From assembly GCA_016584305.1 (NCBI GenBank), contig JACEEZ010015176.1, positions 62,001-126,000 on the forward strand: a stretch of DNA of 64,000 bases, read 5' to 3'. The position numbers and the translations under genes were made by a program. Positions 56,116-64,000 of this stretch are shown here, one piece after another. Under the pieces are notes generated by a model, which worked only from the letters and a program-made list of their open reading frames with translations, did not search any database and was not told the DNA's origin. The stretch comes from Chionoecetes opilio (Eukaryota; Arthropoda; Malacostraca; Decapoda; Majidae). The stretch's first letter is position 1. Each line of letters starts with the position of its first letter.

Positions 56116-56479
56116 GCCAAATTCCCAACATCCGACCTCCAAACATCCGACTTGTCCAAACAACCGACCTTTTTACACACCCACATTTGTGTCTTGTTTT
56201 GGCCATTATTTTACTTTGTTTGTTTTTTAGTTTTAGAAAAAAATTGATTTGTGGCTTATTTATGCATGAATTTTTCTTTCGCGTATACCACTGGATCGGC
56301 CTTCAAGAGCTGCATCTTTTATGTTCTATACCATTTGTCCTTACGTTTATGGTTACTGTGATATCCGAAAAATCCGACTATTCCAATTATCCGACCTACC
56401 TTCGGTCCCTCCAAGGTCGGATAATTAAACTTAGCTTGTTGTATATATAATATATATATATATATTATATATATATATA
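56032..56479. mobile_element. MITE-like inverted-end element in TA repeats
   Basis: About 56112-56446. 'agccaaattcccaacatccgacct' on the left and, inverted, 'agctaagtttaattatccgacct' on the right, with more 'atccgac' motifs inside. (TA)n flanks both sides (56030-56110, 56440-56479). Confidence 0.55.
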
Positions 56480-57032
56480 CAGGGAGGTCCCGTTATACGA
56501 GCATTCGCTATACGAGAAATCAATTATACGAGCTGAGTAAATTGGTGGTAAAAAGTGGAAGAGGTCTGCGCACCCCTCCCTTGTCCCTTACCTACCCTAC
56601 CCTCTCTTGTATCACGCGGCGTCCCCTACAGTACAACGTCTTTTTTGCTTGTATTGTGCCTTGAGTCGATTTTAGTGATTTGTTGGTTTACTTAATGTGC
56701 TTATTGTGACTTATTTGTGCTCTGTCCTACTGTGCTGTCACACTCTTAATTCACTGTGTTTTGTGTGGTGGTGTGGTGGTGTGATGTTATTTTGTGTGCT
56801 ATTTTCTCTTTCAGAATGCTTTTTCTACAGAATAGGTAGTACAGTGTGGACGAACAGACGCTGTGTGTTTGTTGTCTTTGGTATAGTTTATTTTAGCTTG
56901 AAAAACATGTCTTTGATGGGGTCCTGGAACCAAACCTATATTTTACCATTAGTTATGTATTTCGCTATACGAGATTTCGCTTTACGAGTATGCCAGGTGG
57001 AACCTAACTGCTCGTATCTTCGGGACCTCCTG
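56480..57032 (+). mobile_element. pogo-type element P4 (internally deleted variant)
   Basis: Ends as P2. The middle lacks the ~106-bp units and instead has 'gccttgagtcgattttagtg' and a GTGGTGTGGTG run. Confidence 0.85.
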
Positions 57033-57068
57033 TATTTATTATAATAATGATATATATATATATATATA

Positions 57069-57111
<43 letters not shown>

Positions 57112-57116
<5 letters not shown>

Positions 57117-57822
57117 AACCTCAATTTCCGCGGATAATAGGGGGGAGCACTGGTCCGGGAACCGCAAAAGTCCGGGAATCGCATGTATAAAAAAAAAAAA
57201 AAAAAAAATAAAAACGTCCGATCCCATTACCCACCCCCGGACGTTTATCCTACTCTAGTATTTACTGTCCGGCAACTGACAATATCAATTACCCCGCCGC
57301 GGACTTTTACGTCCGCTGAGCATGCAGCCACCTGGCGGGAGGCAGCAGAAAGTGTTCAAGTCTCAAGAGACGTTCCTGCACCAGGGGCAGTGGGGGTCAG
57401 GGGACTAACGGAGGCTGTGCAGGTGAACCGTGAGTGTCGTGTGCCCAAATGTAAACAATACGACCGCTGAGCATGCTGCCACCTGGCGGGAGGCAGCAGA
57501 AAGTGTTCAATAGTCTCAGAAATGTTCTTGCACCAGGGGCAGTGGGAGTCAGGTGACTGACGGAGGCTGTGCAGGTGAACCGTGAATGTTGTGCCCAAAT
57601 GTAAACAATACGACCGCTGAGCATGCTGCCACCTGGCGGGAGGCGCGGACACTGACCAGGGGTGACAGGAGACGCTCGGACCGCCGGACAACTTGGTCAA
57701 TTTACGAACAGGACCAGGCATGTCAACGTTAAAAAAAAAAAAAAAAAAAATGTCCGAGACTGACATCCCCGGACCTCGGATTTTGTCCGGCAAATCCGAT
57801 ATCCGGGAAATTTGTATATATA
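57112..57822 (-). repeat. Element with three tandem ~150-bp LINE-derived units
   Basis: Units start at 57315, 57466 and 57616. On the minus strand each encodes pieces of a LINE RT tail: PPARWQHAQRSYCLHLG, then SPDSHCPWCKNISETIEHFLL, a C-x2-C...H zinc-finger-like end. The first two units are complete, the third partial. Outer sequences 'cctcaatttccgcggata' and 'tatccgggaaatttg' may be ends of a TA-type element. Confidence 0.7.
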
Positions 57823-57830
57823 TATATATA

Positions 57831-58178
57831 CAGGAGAACCTCGTTTATCCGGCACCCTCGGGGGGGAGCGCATGCGCCGGATAACTCATTTTGCCGTTGT
57901 TTTGAGAGTTACTCTTATGAAATCCCCCAAAATCTTTTTTTTTTTTTTTTTTTTTTTTTCCATCACAAGGAACTGGCCAAGGGCACAACAAAAATGGGTA
58001 ACACAAAGGCCGCTTAGTTGCCAGTCCCTATAAAGAAGACAGTCAGAGAATAAAATAAAAAAGTGGGGTGAGCCAATTTAGTTCGGGAGGTGTCTTGTTA
58101 CTCTTCTTTTGAAAAGATGTAGGTCATAGGAAAGTGGAAAAACAGAAACAGGAAGAGAGTTCCAGAGTTTATCAGTGG

Positions 58179-58234
<56 letters not shown>

Positions 58235-58300
58235 GATCGATTAGTGCCGTTGTTTTGAGGCTGCCGTTGTTTTAAATGCCGGTTAAACGAGGTTCTCCTG
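57831..58300. mobile_element. Tigger-like MITE (TIR CAGGAGAACCTCGTTTATCC)
   Basis: TA|CAGGAGAACCTCGTTTATCC and the inverse ...AAACGAGGTTCTCCTG|TA. 'gccgttgttttgag' near both ends strengthens the symmetry. Holds T- and A-runs and a LINE tail. Confidence 0.82.
58081..58180 (-). pseudogene. LINE C-terminal remnant inside the MITE
   Basis: Reads DKLWNSLPVSVFPLSYDLHL, then FKRRVTRHLPN and stop. LWNSLP...YDL..FKRR is the common LINE RT tail. The A-run beside it (58181-58230) lies upstream of the coding sense, so it is not the LINE poly-A tail. Confidence 0.6.
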
Positions 58301-58310
58301 TATATATATA

Positions 58311-59075
58311 CAGGGAGGTCCCGAAGATACGAGCAGTTAGGTTCCACCTGGCATACTCGTAAAACGAAATCTCGTATAACGAAACACATAACTAATGGTA
58401 AAATATAGGTTTGGTTCCAGGACCCCATCATTTAAAAAAAAAAAAAAAAAATTTCAAGCTAAAATAAACTATAGCAAACACAACAAACACACAGCGTCTA
58501 TATTACCCACACTGTACTACCTATTATGTAGAGAAAGCATTCTGAAAGAGAAAATAGCACACAAAATAACATAACTGCACATTAACTAAACATAAAACAT
58601 GCATAACAAGCAAAAAAGACGTTGTAATGTATGGGACGCCATGTGATACAAGAGAAGGTAGTGGAGCGGTTCCAAGGTTGGGGCCCCACACCTGCTAATT
58701 ACCCCTAAAGGTCAGGTCGCGCCATATCCTTAATTACCCTTCAGGTCACGCCTTGTTAGGGGTGACCTGACTGCGGTCCCAAGGTTGGGGCCGCATACCT
58801 GCTAATTATCCCTAAATGTCAGGCCCCACCATATGCTTAATTACCCTTCAGGTCACGGCTTGCTAAGGGTGACCTCACTGGGGTCAACCAAATCCCCCTT
58901 TGTTCAGCCTGGGAGTGGTAGGGCGCGCATTTTGAACTTGATAATTTTACTCACCCCAGTTTGAATGTCGTATCATTGGATTTTCGATCTCGTATATTGA
59001 AAATAGACCTTAATTTACACATCTCGTATCATCGGATTCTCGTATACCGAATGCTCGTATAACGGGACCTCCCTG
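58311..59075 (-). mobile_element. pogo-type element P5 (inverted)
   Basis: Reverse complement of the P2 arrangement; both ~106-bp units present. TA on both sides. Confidence 0.9.
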
Positions 59076-59085
59076 TATATATATA

Positions 59086-59525
59086 CAGTCAACCCTCGAT
59101 TTAATGGACTAAAAGAGGGGAGAAGTGGTCCGTTAAAGCCGATTGTCCGTTAGAGCGAGGGTATTTTCCCAAGGGTGTGAAAATATAGGAAAAGCACAGG
59201 AAAAATTGTGAAATATATGAGAAATAATCACAAACACAACCAGACCGTGTAGCTAAGTGGGAGGTAAACAGTGACTGGCGCTACATGCTGGATTTGGTAC
59301 GCCCCTACACGCTGTGAAATAAATGAAAAGTAATCACAAACACAACCAGACCGTGTAGCTATGTTGGGAGGTAAACAGTGAATGGCGCTACATCAGGGAT
59401 TGGCACATTCGCCTACGACTGTTCGGGACTGGTATTAGGACTCGAGGTAGTAAGTATCCAGGCTCGCTCATTACTGCTTGGTATACTATAAAATATAATT
59501 ATTCTAGGTGAATGTAGACATACAA
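59086..59525 (+). mobile_element. Truncated Tigger-like element (CAGTCAACCCTCGATTTAAT end)
   Basis: Matches the left 420 bp of 45545-46703 and stops at 'gaatgtagacata', where ATTTAAATC-rich DNA begins. An internal repeat of 'gtagctatgttgggaggtaaacagtga' is shared. Confidence 0.75.
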
Positions 59526-60219
59526 TCGCATAAATAAAAAAAATCCGATTTATTTGATTTAAATAGATTTTTTTTAAATATTAATTTGATGTTCTATATG
59601 AAATCAAACTATACTACATGATATTGTTTAGCATATTCATAACTAAAGAGATCGAATAAATGAATAAAAAATGCATATAGCATGAAATAAAGATGAATTT
59701 ACATATTTTCTATTTCTGTGATGGACGTTTTCACATCAATAGGCCTATGTCTATAAAGCGCATTTTCGCGATGTTTGCCAGGCCGGTCTAAACTGGTCTA
59801 GGCTGGCCCTTAGTATACTTAATATTTATACCCATTAGTATAGTTATAACAGGTTCACAATCTCTTATCCAAAACCTTGGGACCAGACACTTTTCGGATT
59901 TCGGAATTTTTCGGATTTCAGAATGGAAGATTTTTAGCGTAGATTTTAACGCTTTTTAGATAAAACATTACAAAGGGAACAGGTGGCTCTTGAATCCCCT
60001 GAATAAATAATTAAAAAAAGATAAAACATTAAAGTAATCGTCCAGACCATTTCATCATTTCTGATTTAATGCAGTCAAAATATAGCCATGATCGAGTATA
60101 TCAACAATATGTTGTCACATTTTGCATCCAGTCACCCGTTTTTAAATGATCCGCATTCAAAATCTGTAAATTCCTCGTGCTCTCAAAACACAACTGTTTA
60201 TCAGCAGACGACGCACCAT

Positions 60220-60770
60220 GGGTCGGCAACGTCACAACAGGGAGCCTCCCAGCACCGCCTGATACATATGCGCGGAGATTCTGAGAAAAATGTAGTACTT
60301 GGGGAATTTTGGGTGTTTCTGATATATTTTTTGTGCGATGTGGCATGTACTTGCATCCTGTGTGGGTGCAGCGTGGGGGCTGTGCCTTTACCGAGAGCTT
60401 AGCACCCATTTGCAAACTGTGGGGCGACGATATACGTGTGCAGATGTGTGCAGCGGCGGCAAGCGGCGGGTAGTAGCAAGGCCACCGAGATGAGAGGGCT
60501 GCAGTACCCTGGCTACTACCAGCCGCTCCCTGTCGCTCCATAGGTCTGCACACATATATCGTCGCCGTGTGGGTTGTGAATGGGTGCTAAGCTCTCGGGA
60601 ATGGCACGGCTTTCTTGCCGTGCCCATGCAGGATGCAAGTATGTGCCATGTCGCACAAAAAATATACCAGAAGCACCCAAAATTCCCCAAGTACTACATT
60701 TTTCTCAGAGTCTCCGTGTGTCTGTGTCGGGCGGGGCTGGGAGGCTTACCTCTTGTGTCGTCGCCAGCAA
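60220..60770. repeat. Large inverted repeat in the Tigger 3' region
   Basis: Left arm about 60220-60420 and right arm about 60575-60765 pair ('gaaaaatgtagtacttgggg' with 'ccaagtactacatttttc', 'cgagagcttagcaccca' with 'tgggtgctaagctctcg'). The ~150-bp loop holds 'agtagcaaggccaccgagatgagagg'. Confidence 0.8.
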
Positions 60771-61146
60771 GTTTCGCGCCACGGCTGGAATGTGGCTGTT
60801 GTTTTTCCCGCACTTTTTACAAGTCATATTTTTAGGGAAATAAGGCGTGAAAATTAATATTTTTTTGTGGATTAGGTATTTTGAATGAACATTCAACATA
60901 ATTATGCAAAGAAAAAATGGGTCTGGACGATTACTTTAAGTAAAACTTTAAGCATAAACTGGCTCAAACTAAGCTAAACACAAGAAAATATACTTACATG
61001 CAGTAAAAGCACAAAATAACTAGTTTGAGGATTCTGGAGAAGTGGGTAGATTAATGTCGTCATCGTTGTTATGGTGACCATCGTCTTCGGGTTGAAGTTG
61101 GACATCTGATGATGGGCCAGCAACAGGATTCTCAAGTTCAGCAGCA

Positions 61147-62863
61147 CTACGAGACGGCCTTTTTAAAGACTTCCTCCAGTGTCATTTGTTTCATTAATAG
61201 AGGTTTCTGTCTAAGCAATCTCTCTTTGATTGAATAAACTGCCATAATCTCATGGACACTGATAAATGTACGTTGTTCCATGCCACCAATTAACTGATCA
61301 CACAGTTTTACCATATCATCTATGGGCATTTTTTCACCTGTGTTCATAATGTCTTCATCCTCATCACTACTATCCTCATGCTTATTGTTATCTAACACCA
61401 TTTCAGCAATTTCTCCATCACTCAAGGAATGCACAACAGGAGCGTCATTGTCAACATTTAGTACTTCTTCGATATCAGCTGACTCTAACGTATTTACATT
61501 TTCTCTTGCAACACTTTTGGCATAAGCAATGAGGTTTGATATCATCTTCCTCTCGTTAGTGACACGGAACCCTTCAAAGTCTTCATCTGTAGGCTCATTT
61601 TCATCAAACATTGTTGTAGGCCAAAGTTTGTGCCAAGCATTTTTTAATGTTTCTTTAGTTACATCTTTCCAAGCATTAACAAGTGCATAAATGGCATCCT
61701 TAAGGGTGAACTCTTTCAGGAAGTCTTTGATATCTACGCCTCTGTTGACTGCATCAAGCATGCAGTTCAGAAAAAAGTTTTTATACTTTGTCTTCATTGA
61801 GTGCAAAATTCCTTGGTCACAAGGTTGTATTAAAGATGTCACATTAGGGGGGGAAGATAAATGCCAAAAACATTATTTTTCACAAGAACCTCAGCAGGGG
61901 GATGTGCGGAACAGTTGTCTAGAAGCAATAAAAAATTTCAGTTTTCTTCCAGTCCAGCTTTCCTACAATGAGCTCGTGCAGCTGGTACGAAATGGTTATT
62001 GAACCAATCGGTAAACATTTCTCTGGTTACCCATGCTTTCTTGTTTGCACAATAATGCACAGGTAGATTTGTTACACCTTTAAAACATCTTGGATGTTGG
62101 CTTTTTCCAAGCACTGCCAACTTTAACATGTGTGTGCCTGCAGCATTTGCACACGCAAGAACAGTCATCCTGTCCTTAAGTGTCCTTAAAACCTGATGGT
62201 GCTCTTTCATCTGCCGTTGTTAGTTTTTCTAGTGACGTAGCGCCAGTAGAGTGCAGTTTCATCAGCATTGTATATTTGCTCCGGACCGAGGTTTTCATTA
62301 GATACCATATTGGGAAATTCATCAATGTAACGTTCAGCTGCATCATAATCAGCAGAAGCTTTTTCACCACAGATTTTCAGATATTTTATACCGTGACGCT
62401 TCTTAAATTTCTGCAGCCAACCTTCTGAATTTTCACATTCACCTTTAATGCTCAGTTCTTCATGGTATTTTCTAGCTTGTTTTATTACCATCAAACCAGT
62501 CAGTGGCATACGTTCACTTATTCGTTGTCGAACCCACTCCATCAGCACACGGTCAAGATCTTCGTTTTTTGCCCTATGTAGCGTTTTCCTATTTTTCATT
62601 AGTTTCTGGTCATCACTGTCACTGTAAAACTTCAACAACTTATGTTTCAGTTTCTTTAGGTCGTATATTGTTGTAGTTCCCACACCATAATCTTCAGTAA
62701 GACACCGCGCAGATACACCACGATCAAGCTTCTGCAATAACTCTACTTTCTGTGCTATCGATAATGACAGGCGCTTCCTTTTCTGTCTCTCACTGTTATC
62801 CATAGGGGAATTTGCAGCTCTTTTAGGCATTTTCACAGTCCTCAAAGTAAAAAAAATCTGCAA
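61147..62863 (-). pseudogene. Tigger (pogo-group) transposase, few lesions
   Basis: From about 62830, MPKRAANSPMDNSERQKRKR starts the protein. A psq HTH (SLSIAQKVELLQKLDRGVS...TTIYDLKK) and a CENP-B/Tc5-type HTH (WVRQRISERMPLTG...WLQKFKKRHGIK) follow. The DDE core has QIYNADETALYW, LLDNCSAHPP (about 61920) and LIQPCDQGI as its three catalytic Asp sites, giving the DDD form of pogo elements. An acidic tail ends KKAVS at 61147. Frames shift near 62210, 61940 and 61860, so it is broken by only three small lesions. It would bind the 20-bp ends and cut them out at TA. Confidence 0.85.
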
Positions 62864-63081
62864 AAATTAACAAAATATCCGTGAACAGCAGAGCGACGTG
62901 CGTCTGACTGGTAGAAGCACTGAGACAACACTGCATGTCCTGGGTTGACCGTTGGGCGTTTCGGGTGAAGTTTGGCGCCAAACGCGAGCTTTGGTATGCA
63001 GACGACATAGTCTGGAAAAAATTTTCGATTTTCGGAGCTTTTCGGTTTTCAGAATTTCGGATAAAAGATTGTGAACCTGTA

Positions 63082-63840
63082 CCTACTTTGTATATTTATA
63101 TCTATTATCGGTATAAATAAACGTGTGGGCGTATATAGTATAATATAGGTGTGATATAATGGGCGGTCCTACCGTCCTGCAAGCCTTACCCCCCAAAGAC
63201 ACACCAAATGATTATTAATTTGACCTCCGGTAATAACCTAGCTGGCATATGAAAGCTGAACCGTGGTCATCATTTTGTCTGTGATGAGAGTCGGCTACAC
63301 AAAATATTCCCTGATTTTGCTATATCACTCTGTTTGACCTAATTTTTCAGTCATCCCTGCTACTTGACTTCCCAATCGGATTCAATGGAATTTTTGTTGT
63401 AGTAATAATTACTTCGGCGGTTAAAAAAAAAGAATTATATTTTTTGTTTGATAATCATAATGCATATTAAACTTTGGTTAATATCACTGGCTTTTTATAA
63501 ACAAAAGTAACATGCACATTCATCTTTTGGTTATAGTAGTGTGGCTTTTTGTACAGTACAACAAAAATATATATATATAACTGAGAAAAAAATAATTCTG
63601 CTGTGAAAACAGCCCCATGGCAATTTGCTATCTAAAAGTGCCACAGTGGATTCCCCCGCACCACTCATTTAGTCTCATTATGATATAATTATACTACAAT
63701 GATATAACTGGTGTTCATAAAGCCCATTGGGTTAATTTTCCTTCTTTCCCCTCTCGTTTTCAAATAATGATAAGGTTATGATTTAAATCAGTGATTTTAA
63801 AAAAAAAAATCATTTGATTTAAATCATGATTTAAATATTA
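63082..63840. other. No gene seen
   Basis: AT-rich, with GATTTAAATCA motifs at 63780-63835 that mirror those at 59550-59580 on the far side of the Tigger element. Confidence 0.4.
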
Positions 63841-63843
63841 CGG

Positions 63844-63880
63844 ATCCTGTATTAGGATTAAATTTATCCTAATACAGGAT
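63844..63880. repeat. Hairpin with 15-bp arms
   Basis: ATCCTGTATTAGGAT and ATCCTAATACAGGAT around a 7-base loop. Confidence 0.75.
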
Positions 63881-63887
63881 AATAATC

Positions 63888-63960
63888 CGGATCTTCAAGT
63901 CGCTTGTGATCCCTGTCTTACTATATGGTTGTGAGACATGGATACTAAATAGCGTCTAAT
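63888..63960 (+). pseudogene. LINE reverse transcriptase fragment
   Basis: Reads FKSLVIPVLLYGCETWILNSV and stop. The S-x-V-x-P-x-LLYGCETW block is highly typical of the region after the RT core in LINE elements. Only this short piece remains, near the window edge. Confidence 0.7.
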
Positions 63961-64000
63961 AAATAAACATCTGTGGGGTGCTGAGGGGTAAGTATGAAAA

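Larger units (their letters stand above)
59860..63079 (-). mobile_element. Tigger element with transposase
   Basis: Left CAGGTTCACAATCTCTTATCC and right, inverted, CAGGTTCACAATCTTTTATCC; TA follows the right end (63080-63081) and AA/TAA precedes the left. About 3.2 kb. Coding strand is minus. Confidence 0.85.

Overview
This is eukaryotic, repeat-dominated DNA, almost certainly from an arthropod genome and most likely a decapod crustacean. That placement is an inference from very dense dinucleotide and trinucleotide microsatellites, short TTAGG-like tracts, several tRNA-derived SINE families, many pogo/Tigger-type TA-flanked elements, hAT MITEs, and Copia, Gypsy and LINE remnants. No bacterial-style operons, rRNA genes, CRISPR arrays or bona fide tRNA genes were seen. 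One short stretch (about 43.2-44.6 kb, minus strand) looks like two spliced exons of a gene; everything else supported is mobile-element sequence.

The main structure is a transposon nest. A single Copia retrotransposon spans positions 739-37275. It is bounded by a 5-bp target-site duplication (CTAGG, 734-738 and 37276-37280), carries a 149-bp LTR at each end and has an initiator-Met-type primer binding site at 889. Its own sequence adds up to only about 4.8 kb and lies in nine collinear pieces: gag, gag, gag/zinc knuckle, protease, pre-integrase, integrase, integrase C-terminus plus reverse transcriptase, RNase H and LTR. Between the pieces sit about 31 kb of later insertions: a 1.3-kb element (1192-2493), an 8.5-kb TIR element (2564-11024), a pogo-type element split by further insertions (11687-21351), another 1.3-kb element (21633-22905), a 2.3-kb TIR element with an 8-bp duplication (23217-25556), a locally copied segment (26267-26623), a hAT MITE (28147-28673) and a complete 7.8-kb Gypsy retrotransposon inside the 3' LTR (29432-37201).

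37.3-45.5 kb is quieter: SINE copies, simple sequence, the two clean exons and a weaker set of possible exons near 41 kb. From 45.5 kb to the end the window is a second cluster of DNA elements. It has four well preserved copies of the pogo-type family also found inside Copia, nested TA- and TTAA-flanked elements (48170-51801) with a 44-bp palindromic minisatellite, a decayed transposase-like gene (53.5-55.8 kb) whose relative lies inside the nest (16.2-18.4 kb), LINE 3'-end fragments, and a Tigger element (59860-63079) with a nearly complete transposase.

The Copia LTRs differ by only two substitutions and one indel, so nothing inside Copia should be very old. Yet 12.9-23.2 kb is far more eroded, with expanded homopolymers, than the same families elsewhere in the window. 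I suspect poor consensus quality in that block.
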